Source: Rhodospirillales bacterium
GTDB lineage: Bacteria; Pseudomonadota; Alphaproteobacteria; Acetobacterales; Acetobacteraceae
Length of the DNA stretch: 64,000 bases
Assembly: GCA_017304945.1 (NCBI GenBank)
Contig: JAFKLG010000063.1
Location: forward strand, 28,437 to 92,436
Reading direction: 5' to 3'
In this document: one piece after another, positions 55,144-64,000 of the stretch
Layout: each line of letters begins with the position of its first letter
Numbering within the stretch: position 1 is the first letter of the stretch
The notes under the pieces: model-generated
Seen by the model: only the letters and a program-made list of their open reading frames with translations
Told to the model about the DNA's origin: nothing
Databases searched by the model: none
Translations under genes and position numbers: made by a program

Positions 55144-57611
55144 CCGGACGGGTCCGACTCTTTCGCATGCCGAAGCAGGTGGCCGCGCAGTCCCGCCTGT
55201 TCCGCCTGATCTTCCTGTTGATCACCGGCATCCTGGTGGCTGCGGCCCTCTATACGTCCTCGCTCATCGCGATGCGGCAGGACGCGCTGCATGCCGTCTC
55301 CCGCTACAACGCCACCTGGCTGCTCAGCCAGGGCGGGGTGGAACTCGCACGTCTGGAAGCCGCGGTCGCCGGCTACGCCGTGCCGGGCAGCAACATCGAC
55401 CGCGACGAGGTGCAGCTCTGGCTCGACATCGTCGAGGGCAGGCTCGAGCTGCTGAGCAGCGGGGAAGCCCACGAGTTCATCCTCTCCGCGCCCGATCTCA
55501 CCGCCGTCTACGACCAGTTCCGCACCACGGTCACCCGCGCGCAGAAGCTGGTGGACCGGCTCGACGAGCCGGGCGTCGTGCCCCAGCTCCTCGAGCTGCT
55601 GATGCCGCTCAACCCGAAATTCGGCCGGCTCGCCTCGCTCGCGCAGGCGCACAACAGCGAGATGCTGTTCGCCGACCTCTCGGAACTGACCCGACTGCAC
55701 TGGATCTTCTCCGGCGTGCTGATCGGCCTGATCCTGTGCAGCCTGGTGCTGATCTTGCTGCTGTCCTGGCACAACCGCCTGCTCGCCCGCGCCCATGCCG
55801 AGGTCAACGAGCTGGTCACCGACCTGCAGCGCACCGGCAGTGAACTCGCGGAGGCCAATCGCCGCGCGCATCAGGCGATGGACGAGGTGCAGCTCCAGAA
55901 CCAGATCCTGCAGACCCGCGACAACGAGCTGCACACGCAGAACGCCCGCTTCGACGCCGCGCTGAACAACATGTCGCAGGCCCTGTGCATGGTGGACGGC
56001 AACCAGCGCATGATCGTCTGCAACGTCCGCTTCCTCGAACTGTTCGGGCTGTCGGCCGGCGTGGCGCAGCCTGGCACCCAGGCCTCGGACGTCTACCGCG
56101 CGATGGGAGCGATCGGGCACTACCCCACGGCGCTGATCGAGGGCATCCGCACCCAGCAGCAGCATCTGGTGTTCGCCCACACGCCGGGCCGCTTCCTGCA
56201 GGAGGTGCAGGACGGGCCGGCGATCAGCGTCTCGCATCAGCCGATGGTGGGCGGCGGCTGGGTCGCCACCTACGAGGACGTCACGGAGCGCCGCCACGCC
56301 GAGGCGCGCATCCAGTTCATGGCGCATCACGACGCACTGACCAGCCTGCCCAACCGGCTGCTGTTCAACGAGCGGATGACGGCGATGCTCAAGGACCAGC
56401 GCCGGCCGGACGAACGGCTCGCGGTGCTCTGCATCGACCTCGACTATTTCAAGACGGTCAACGACTCGCTCGGACACACCGTGGGCGACGCCCTGCTCGA
56501 GGCGGTGGCGGAACGGCTGCGCGCCTGCGTCCGCCCCGGCGACGTGGTGGCCCGCCTCGGCGGCGACGAGTTCGCGGTGCTGCAGAGTGCGCCCGAGCAG
56601 CCGTTGCAAGCCGAACTCCTGGCCCAACGCGTGGTGGACGCACTACGCCAGCCCTACGATCTCGGCGGCCAACGGGCGATCGTCAGCGCCAGCATCGGGA
56701 TCGCGATCTCCGGCGAGCGCGGCGCGAGCCCGGACCTGCTGCTCCGCAACGCCGACATGGCGCTGTATCGCGCGAAGGCCGACGGACGCAGCACCTACCG
56801 GTTCTTTGCCGCCGAAATGGACGCGCAGATGCAGGCCCGACGCGCCATGGAGCTCGATCTGCGGGAGGCGCTGAGCCGCGACGAGCTCGAAGTGCACTAC
56901 CAGCCGATCTTCGGTCTGGAAGAGAACCGCGTGCATGGCTTCGAGGCCCTGCTGCGCTGGCAGCACCCGGAACTCGGCATGATCCCGCCCGGCCAGTTCA
57001 TCCCGCTCGCGGAGGAACTGGGCCTGATCGTGCCGATCGGCGAGTGGGTGCTGCGCCAGGCCTGCAAGGACGCGGTGCAATGGCCGGCCGGGGTGAAGGT
57101 CGCCGTGAACCTCTCGCCCGTGCAATTCCGCAGCGACCAGCTCCTGCAAATGGTGGAGCGGGCGCTGCGTGATTCGGGGCTGCCCGCGGATCGGCTGGAA
57201 CTCGAGATCACCGAGACCGCGCTGCTGCAGGACAACGAGGGGGTGCTCGCCACGCTGCACCGGCTGCGCGCACTCGGGCTGCGCACGGCGCTCGACGATT
57301 TCGGCACCGGCTACTCCTCGCTCAGCTACCTGCGCAGCTTCCCCTTCGACAAGCTGAAGATCGACCAGTCCTTCGTGCGCGAAATGGCCACCCGCCCCGA
57401 CTGCCTGGTGATCGTCAACTCGGTCGCCGACCTTGCCCGGCAGCTCGGTATCGTCACGACGGCCGAGGGCGTGGAAACCGCCGAACAGCTCGCCCAGATC
57501 CGCGCCGCCGGCTGCGCGGAGGCGCAAGGCTACTACTTCGACGGCCCGCAGCCGGTGAACGCGATCCAGCGCTGGTTCGGCCAGCGGGCCGAGACCATTT
57601 TCGCCGCCTGA
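55140..57611 (+). CDS. Membrane GGDEF-EAL protein, DcpA-like c-di-GMP enzyme
   Basis: 823 residues. Two helices (20-42 and 187-210) enclose a ~145-residue periplasmic domain, the likely docking site for the preceding PruR-like protein. A coiled coil (211-290) and a PAS-like domain (about 290-395) follow. The GGDEF domain has VARLGGDEFAV (474-478) with an RxxD inhibitory site (RPGD) before it. The EAL domain (EAL at 602-604) keeps NLSPVQF, EITETALL, DDFGTGYSSLSYL, KIDQSFV and AEGVET. Both catalytic halves look intact, so it can in principle make and break c-di-GMP. Its ATG overlaps the PruR-like stop. Confidence 0.93.
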   Translation: MTGRVRLFRMPKQVAAQSRLFRLIFLLITGILVAAALYTSSLIAMRQDALHAVSRYNATWLLSQGGVELARLEAAVAGYAVPGSNIDRDEVQLWLDIVEGRLELLSSGEAHEFILSAPDLTAVYDQFRTTVTRAQKLVDRLDEPGVVPQLLELLMPLNPKFGRLASLAQAHNSEMLFADLSELTRLHWIFSGVLIGLILCSLVLILLLSWHNRLLARAHAEVNELVTDLQRTGSELAEANRRAHQAMDEVQLQNQILQTRDNELHTQNARFDAALNNMSQALCMVDGNQRMIVCNVRFLELFGLSAGVAQPGTQASDVYRAMGAIGHYPTALIEGIRTQQQHLVFAHTPGRFLQEVQDGPAISVSHQPMVGGGWVATYEDVTERRHAEARIQFMAHHDALTSLPNRLLFNERMTAMLKDQRRPDERLAVLCIDLDYFKTVNDSLGHTVGDALLEAVAERLRACVRPGDVVARLGGDEFAVLQSAPEQPLQAELLAQRVVDALRQPYDLGGQRAIVSASIGIAISGERGASPDLLLRNADMALYRAKADGRSTYRFFAAEMDAQMQARRAMELDLREALSRDELEVHYQPIFGLEENRVHGFEALLRWQHPELGMIPPGQFIPLAEELGLIVPIGEWVLRQACKDAVQWPAGVKVAVNLSPVQFRSDQLLQMVERALRDSGLPADRLELEITETALLQDNEGVLATLHRLRALGLRTALDDFGTGYSSLSYLRSFPFDKLKIDQSFVREMATRPDCLVIVNSVADLARQLGIVTTAEGVETAEQLAQIRAAGCAEAQGYYFDGPQPVNAIQRWFGQRAETIFAA

Positions 57612-57653
57612 GTTCCCCGAGGGCCGTTTTACGTGGGCTTTACGCTCCGCCCC

Positions 57654-58280
57654 TCATCCCCCGGTCGGCGTGTAGCGCCAGACACTGGCGGGGGGGAAAT
57701 TCAGCGGGGTCCAGGCCTCCCGTTTGGCAAGCAGCCCATGTCGGCGGGCCGGCAGCGGCGAGGTCGCACAGTAGCTGTAGTGCAGGAAGCCACGAGCAGG
57801 CGCCACCGCCGCGATCGCGTCGATGAAGCGCCGCTGCTCCGCCACCGGCAGCAGCACCAGCGGAATGCCGCACACCACCGTCCCGATCCGACCGATCCAT
57901 GGCGCGGGAACGAGCTCCGGCAGCCGTCGTGCATCGCCCTCGATCACGCGGACCCCCGGCAGCACGCGTCGCAGATGCGCCGCCATGTCGGGCACGATCT
58001 CCACCAGGATCAACCGCTCCGCCGGCACGCCACCCTCCAGCAGCGCGCGGGAGATCACGCCGGTGCCGGCCCCGAGTTCGAGCACCGCCTCGTCCGGCGT
58101 GCGCCGGACCTGCTGGACAACACGCCGGCAGAGCGCCGGCGAGGACGGCACGACCGACCCCATCTGCAGCGGGTTGGCGAGCCATCGCCGGAAGAACATG
58201 CCGGGATTGGCGGTGCCCGTCTTGTCGGCCGGCGACACCGACGAAATCTGGGTGCCACTCGATTGAAACATCTTCGTCAT
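57654..58280 (-). CDS. Class I SAM methyltransferase, PmtA-like
   Basis: 208 residues. SAM motif I VLELGAGTGVISRALLEGG, then AERLILVEIVPDMAAHLRRV and VIEGDARRLPEL, and the motif IV-like GTVVCGIPLVLLP. This pattern fits phospholipid N-methyltransferases (PmtA) and KsgA-like enzymes. The hydrophobic N-terminus (FFRRWLANPLQMGSVVPSSP) is as in PmtA-type proteins, which methylate phosphatidylethanolamine at the membrane. Convergent with the GGDEF-EAL gene, divergent from the PleD-like gene. Confidence 0.8.
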   Translation of the reverse strand: MTKMFQSSGTQISSVSPADKTGTANPGMFFRRWLANPLQMGSVVPSSPALCRRVVQQVRRTPDEAVLELGAGTGVISRALLEGGVPAERLILVEIVPDMAAHLRRVLPGVRVIEGDARRLPELVPAPWIGRIGTVVCGIPLVLLPVAEQRRFIDAIAAVAPARGFLHYSYCATSPLPARRHGLLAKREAWTPLNFPPASVWRYTPTGG

Positions 58281-58483
58281 TTAATTGTCATTCTTCCATC
58301 TTTACTACCGTTCTCTTTCGTCTATCGGAACTCGAGCCAGTGCGGAACCCCACGCGCGGCAAGTGCGGCACGTGCGGTACGATTCATGGTCGCTTTGAAT
58401 GGGGCCGGCGCTGGGTTATGGTTCCGCGTGATCGGCACCTGCGAGGATCTCGCCATGCCGTTCGGAGGTGAACCCATCGTCGC

Positions 58484-59857
<1,374 letters not shown>

Positions 59858-60005
59858 AGCGTTTCCGCCGGAGCCGTGAATCACGCGATCAGACATGCTG
59901 CTCGAACCTGCCGGCGAACGGAAGCGAGCCGGACGGGCTTGAGCGCGCCCCGCATATGCGGCGGTCTCTTGACCCCTGCCCCCGGAGCCTGCCAAGCCTC
60001 CGCCC

Positions 60006-61004
60006 ATGACCGTCGCGACACGCGTGGTGGCAGAGGACGAGGCCGAGATCCGGCTCGACCGCTGGTTCCGCCGCCACTTCCCAGCCCTGCCGCAGAGCGC
60101 GCTGCAGAAGCTCTGCCGCACCGGGCAGGTGCGCGTCGACGGCCACCGGGTGGAGGCCGCGACGCGGCTGCTCCCCGGCCAGGCGGTCCGCATCCCGCCC
60201 ATGCCGATCACGCCGGTCGCACCGAAACAGGCTGCGCCGGCGATCGACCCCGGCGTCGCCAAGGACCTGCAGCAGCTCGTGCTGTACCGTGACGACCAGG
60301 TGATCGCGATCAACAAGCCGCACGGACTTCCCGTGCAGGGCGGACCAGGGATCAGCCGCCATCTCGACGGTCTGCTCGACGCCCTGCGATTCGGGTCGGA
60401 GCACCGCCCCCGCCTGGTGCACCGGCTGGACCGCGATACCTCCGGCGTGCTGCTGCTGGCGCGCACGCCGGGCGTCGCGGCCAAACTCGCCGCAGCGTTC
60501 CGGGGACGCGACGTGGAGAAGACCTACTGGGCGGTGGTCGCCGGCCGCCCGGTTCCGGTGGAAGGCCGGCTGGACCTGCCGCTCAAGCGCGTCAACGGCG
60601 CGCGCGGGGAGCGCACCGACATCGCTGAGCGCGACGATCCGGATGCGGCGCGCGCGATCACCGATTACCGCACGCTGGATCACGCCGCACGCAAGCTCGC
60701 CTGGCTCGAACTGAAGCCGCTCACCGGCCGCACCCACCAGCTCCGCGTGCATTGCGTGGCGTTGCGGGCACCGATCCTGGGCGACGTGAAATACGCCCGC
60801 CCCGACCAGAACAACGCCTTTGCCGCCACGGTCGAGGGGCTGTCGACCGAATTGCACCTGCATGCGCGGGCCGTCCGGTTGCCGCATCCCGCGGGCGGAA
60901 CGTTGCTGGTGGAAGCGGACCTGCCGCCCCACATGCAGGCCACCTTCCGCACGCTTGGTTTCCACGCCCAACCGGCGCGGCCGGCGCGGCGAGAGGCTCG
61001 CTGA
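60006..61004 (+). CDS. RluA-family pseudouridine synthase
   Basis: 332 residues. An S4 RNA-binding domain (RLDRWFRRHFPALPQSALQKL, about 17-75) precedes the catalytic domain, with the active-site aspartate in HRLDRDTSGVLLLAR and the GRTHQLRVHC motif. RluC/RluD-type enzymes modify uridines of 23S rRNA; the exact site cannot be told. ATG 60006 follows a short gap after the PleD-like gene; asmA lies 22 bases downstream. Confidence 0.92.
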   Translation: MTVATRVVAEDEAEIRLDRWFRRHFPALPQSALQKLCRTGQVRVDGHRVEAATRLLPGQAVRIPPMPITPVAPKQAAPAIDPGVAKDLQQLVLYRDDQVIAINKPHGLPVQGGPGISRHLDGLLDALRFGSEHRPRLVHRLDRDTSGVLLLARTPGVAAKLAAAFRGRDVEKTYWAVVAGRPVPVEGRLDLPLKRVNGARGERTDIAERDDPDAARAITDYRTLDHAARKLAWLELKPLTGRTHQLRVHCVALRAPILGDVKYARPDQNNAFAATVEGLSTELHLHARAVRLPHPAGGTLLVEADLPPHMQATFRTLGFHAQPARPARREAR

Positions 61005-61026
61005 ACGCACCAGGACGGAGACAAGG

Positions 61027-63618
61027 ATGGCGCAGGACGAGATGCGCACCTCGCGCCCCGCACGACGGGGACGGGGCGTGCGCGTCGCGCTGATCGCGTT
61101 GGCGGCGCTGGTCGTGCTCGTGGTCGGCGGCGCGGCGATCGCGATCGCCAGTTTCGACCCCAACAGCCTGAAACCCCGCATCGCCGCGGCGGTGAAGCAG
61201 GCGACCGGCCGCGACCTCGCCATCAACGGCGCGATCCGCCTCAAATGGTCGCTGCGTCCCACCATCGCGCTCACCAGCGTGACACTGTCAAACCCGCCGG
61301 GCTTCTCGCGCCCCGAAATGGCGACCCTGCGGGAGCTCGACCTGCAGCTCGCGCTGCTGCCGCTGCTGCACAAATCCGTACAGATCGACCAGCTCACGCT
61401 GGTGCAGCCGGACATTCGCCTGGAAACCGACGCGCAAGGCCGTCCGAACTGGCAGTTCACCCCCGAGGCGAAGCCCGCCGCCCCGGCTGCGCCGCAGACC
61501 GCCGAGGGACAGCCGTCGGAACCGGTCCGCATCAGCGTCCGCAACGTGCAGGTCAGCGACGGCACGCTCACCTGGCGGGACGGCCGTACCGGCAAGGTGG
61601 TCACGATCGGGCTGCGCACGCTTGGCGCCACCGCGGACGGGCCGGACGCACCGATGCACCTGCAGGCCGAAGCGACGGCGAATGGCGCACCGTTCACGGT
61701 GACGGGCGACACCGGCCCGCTCTCGCGGCTGCAGGACCCGGCGGCGAGCAGCCCCTGGCCGATCAAGCTCACCCTGCAGGCCAGCGGCGGCCGCGCGACC
61801 GCGGACGGGACCGTCACCCAGCCGCTCGCCGGCAAGGGCTACGCCTTCGCGGTGGACGCCAGCATTCCGGATCTGGGCGCGCTCGCGCCGCTGCTGCCGC
61901 GCGCCAAGTTGCCGCCGCTGCGTGATGTGCGGCTCAGCGCCAAAGTCGCCGATTCCGGCCGTCCCATGCCCGCCGTCTCCGCACTGACGCTGCAGGCGGG
62001 GCCGAGCGACCTTGGATCGGTGCGGCCTGGGCTGCGGCTCGAGTCGCTGGACGTCGCGGCGCCGGCCCTGGACCAGCCCACCAAAGCGCGGGTGGTCGCC
62101 AGGCTGGGCGACACGCCGGTGACCGTGACCGCAACCCTCGGCACGCCCGCGCAACTGCTGCCGGGCGCGCCGGGGCCGCTGCCGGTCGACGTCGCGGCCG
62201 AGAGCGGTGGCGCGCGGCTGACCGCCAAGGGCAGCGTCGCCGACCCCGCGGCGCTGCGCGGCGTGGCGCTCGACGTCGCGGCGACGGTGCCGGACCTGAG
62301 CGCCCTGTCCGGCCTCGCCAACCAGCCCTTGCCGGCGGTCAAGACGATCGCCTTCCAGGGCCGGCTGACCGACGCCGACGGCGGCTTTGGCCGCGGCGCC
62401 ACGCTGAAAGGCATGACGCTGACCTCGAGCGCCGGCGATGCCAAGGGCGACCTCGCGGTCGGCCTACGGTTGCCGGTCTCGGTCACCGCCAACCTGACCT
62501 CCAGCCGGATCGACGCGGATGCGCTGACCGCGGCCAGCGGCAAGCCGTTGCCGCCCGCCAACGAGCCCCCGACCGGCGGCGCCCCTGCCGGCGCCACGCC
62601 CGCCGCCCCCGCCACGCCGGCGCCGGCGCCGCGCGGGCGCAACGAGCGGCTGTTCTCCGATCAGCGGCTGCCGTTCGGCCTGTTGCAGCTCGCCAACGCC
62701 GACGTCACGCTGAAAGTGGGCGTGCTGCACATCGGCGGGCGCGACACCAGGGACATCGATGCCCATGTCGTGCTGCGCGACGGCAAGCTGCAGGCCAACC
62801 CGCTGGCGGCGACCTTGCCCGCCGGCCGGCTGGAGGGCCGCCTCAGCGCGGATGCCGGCCAGAAGGTGCCGCCGGTGGCGCTGGTGCTGCACGCACCCGG
62901 CATTGCGGCGCGCACCCTGCTCGCCGCTGCCGGCCTGCCCGACTGGGCGAACGGCGACCTCGAGGTCTATGCCGACCTGCGCGGCGCCGGCGAGAGCCCG
63001 CACGCCATCGCCGCCTCACTCTCCGGCAGCCTCGGCCTCGCCATGGCCAACGGATCGGTGGACAACCGGCTGCTCAGCATGGTGCTGGGGCCGGTGCTGC
63101 AGAAGGCCAACATCCCCGACGTGCTGAACCGGGGCGGCCTCAGCGACATCCGCTGCTTCGCCGCACGGCTCGAGTTGCAGAACGGAGTTGGTACCTTCCG
63201 CACCCTGGCCCTCAGCTCCTCCCTCCTCACCATGGACGGCGGCGGCAGCGTCAACCTGGGCGCCGAGACCGTTGCGCTCCGGTTGCGCCCGCAGGCGCGG
63301 ATCGGCGGCACCGGGCTGGTGATTCCGCTGCGGGTGGAGGGCCCGATCCGCTCGCCCGGCGTCGCCATGGACCCGATCGGCGCCGCCGAAGCGAATGCGG
63401 GCACCGTCGCCGGCGCCTTCCTCAGCGGCGCCACACCGCTCGGCTTGCTGGGCGTGCTGGGCGCCGACAAGCTGTTGAGCAACGGCACCACGCAAGCCTG
63501 CGCCGGCCCGCTCGCGGTGGCGCGCGGCCAGCCCGCACCGCCCGCGCCGGAGCCCGGCGCCGCCACGGGCGAGAAGGCGCCGAACCCCGCCAACCTGCTT
63601 CGCCAACTGTTTCGCTAG
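61027..63618 (+). CDS. AsmA-family protein
   Basis: 863 residues. N-terminal membrane anchor (VALIALAALVVLVVGGAAIAIA), then the AsmA chorein-like start SFDPNSLKPRIAAAVKQATGRDLAING. A long, repetitive periplasmic beta region with LTSVTLSNPPGFS follows. The C-terminal AsmA_2 region has LRGAGESPHAIAASLSGSLGLAMANGSVDNRLL. AsmA proteins act in phospholipid traffic to the outer membrane. A Pro/Ala-rich linker (about 515-540) breaks the fold. ATG 61027 has GGAGACAAGG ahead. Confidence 0.9.
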   Translation: MAQDEMRTSRPARRGRGVRVALIALAALVVLVVGGAAIAIASFDPNSLKPRIAAAVKQATGRDLAINGAIRLKWSLRPTIALTSVTLSNPPGFSRPEMATLRELDLQLALLPLLHKSVQIDQLTLVQPDIRLETDAQGRPNWQFTPEAKPAAPAAPQTAEGQPSEPVRISVRNVQVSDGTLTWRDGRTGKVVTIGLRTLGATADGPDAPMHLQAEATANGAPFTVTGDTGPLSRLQDPAASSPWPIKLTLQASGGRATADGTVTQPLAGKGYAFAVDASIPDLGALAPLLPRAKLPPLRDVRLSAKVADSGRPMPAVSALTLQAGPSDLGSVRPGLRLESLDVAAPALDQPTKARVVARLGDTPVTVTATLGTPAQLLPGAPGPLPVDVAAESGGARLTAKGSVADPAALRGVALDVAATVPDLSALSGLANQPLPAVKTIAFQGRLTDADGGFGRGATLKGMTLTSSAGDAKGDLAVGLRLPVSVTANLTSSRIDADALTAASGKPLPPANEPPTGGAPAGATPAAPATPAPAPRGRNERLFSDQRLPFGLLQLANADVTLKVGVLHIGGRDTRDIDAHVVLRDGKLQANPLAATLPAGRLEGRLSADAGQKVPPVALVLHAPGIAARTLLAAAGLPDWANGDLEVYADLRGAGESPHAIAASLSGSLGLAMANGSVDNRLLSMVLGPVLQKANIPDVLNRGGLSDIRCFAARLELQNGVGTFRTLALSSSLLTMDGGGSVNLGAETVALRLRPQARIGGTGLVIPLRVEGPIRSPGVAMDPIGAAEANAGTVAGAFLSGATPLGLLGVLGADKLLSNGTTQACAGPLAVARGQPAPPAPEPGAATGEKAPNPANLLRQLFR

Positions 63619-63627
63619 AGGTCGACT

Positions 63628-64000
63628 GTGAAGCGTTTCTGGGACGAGGTGACGATTGCGCACGCGGAGGCCGGACATGCCATCCTACTGGACGGAAAGC
63701 CCATGCACCTCCCGAACGGTGGCGAGGTGCTGCGCATCGGCCCGGGCCGCCTGGCCGAGGCGGTGGCCTGCGAATGGCGCGCGGCCGGGGGTGCCAAGGG
63801 TGGCGAGATGACGTTCGGCGACACGCCGCTGACCCGACTCGCCGGAACGGCGCAGGCCCGCATCGCCCCCGACCCGGCAGCGACCGCGGACGCGATCGCC
63901 CGCTACGGCGAAACCGACCTGCTGTGCTACCGCGCCGAACACCCGCCCACGCTGGCCCAGCGGCAGGCGCAGGAGTGGCAGCCCTGGCTCGACTGGGCGG
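63628..64000 (+). CDS. ATP12-family F1-ATPase assembly chaperone, 3' end cut by window
   Basis: The visible 124 residues start with MKRFWDEVTIAHAEAGHAIL (GTG 63628, AGAGG six bases before) and contain LDGKPMHLPNG, ACEWRA and DLLCYRAEHPPTL, the diagnostic ATP12 features. ATP12 holds the F1 alpha subunit during ATP synthase assembly and occurs in alphaproteobacteria and mitochondria. The frame is open at the right window edge. Confidence 0.9.
   Translation, partial: MKRFWDEVTIAHAEAGHAILLDGKPMHLPNGGEVLRIGPGRLAEAVACEWRAAGGAKGGEMTFGDTPLTRLAGTAQARIAPDPAATADAIARYGETDLLCYRAEHPPTLAQRQAQEWQPWLDWA

Overview
This is a 64 kb, very GC-rich, gene-dense chromosomal window with no rRNA, tRNA, CRISPR array, prophage or insertion sequence that I could see. 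The gene set points to an alphaproteobacterium, most likely Rhodospirillales/Acetobacteraceae-like: a C4-pathway 5-aminolevulinate synthase, system I cytochrome c maturation genes, an ATP12-type F1 assembly factor and a PleD-like response regulator. The family-level placement is inference. Both strands of every gene carry long spurious reading frames because of the GC content.

Layout. 0-6 kb: tail of a tartrate/D-malate dehydrogenase, isocitrate lyase between two REP-like inverted-repeat doublets, and a coupled FAH-family hydrolase plus acyl/aryl-CoA ligase. 6-14 kb: MepA endopeptidase and a surface-glycan set (two GT9 enzymes, a GT4 enzyme, an acyltransferase, an FkbM-type methyltransferase). 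14-20 kb: the rod-shape cluster mreB-mreC-mreD-mrdA-rodA. 20-31 kb: two glycine-zipper lipoproteins, an orphan glgA, a divergent CI-like/Ner-like regulator pair, a lone receiver protein, a dehydrogenase, an AEC permease, an FmdB-type protein, a FUSC transporter and an acyl-CoA dehydrogenase pair. 31-37 kb: hemA-ccmF-ccmG-ccmH-ccmI with an FNR/FixK-like box before hemA. 37-47 kb: hyuA/hyuB, a CHAP hydrolase behind an AT-rich region with a DnaA box, yajC, a DUF815 ATPase, and pyrB with a dihydroorotase that has lost its metal-binding histidines. 47-52 kb: a YdiJ-type FAD/Fe-S oxidoreductase, serine-glyoxylate aminotransferase and a GST. 57-64 kb: a small methyltransferase, a PleD-like diguanylate cyclase, an RluA-family enzyme, AsmA and partial ATP12.

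The most interesting region is 52.6-57.6 kb. Five genes are packed with overlaps or gaps of 17 bases or less: a 6-pyruvoyl-tetrahydropterin-synthase homologue that has lost its catalytic Cys and His, an apparently intact GTP cyclohydrolase I, a DMT-family permease, a Tat-exported SUOX-fold protein of the PruR kind, and a membrane GGDEF-EAL protein of the DcpA kind. PruR/DcpA is a pterin-responsive cyclic-di-GMP module known from Agrobacterium. Here pterin synthesis, a possible pterin carrier, the periplasmic sensor and the effector look like one transcription unit, which would be a self-contained pterin-to-c-di-GMP circuit. A second diguanylate cyclase lies about 0.9 kb downstream.
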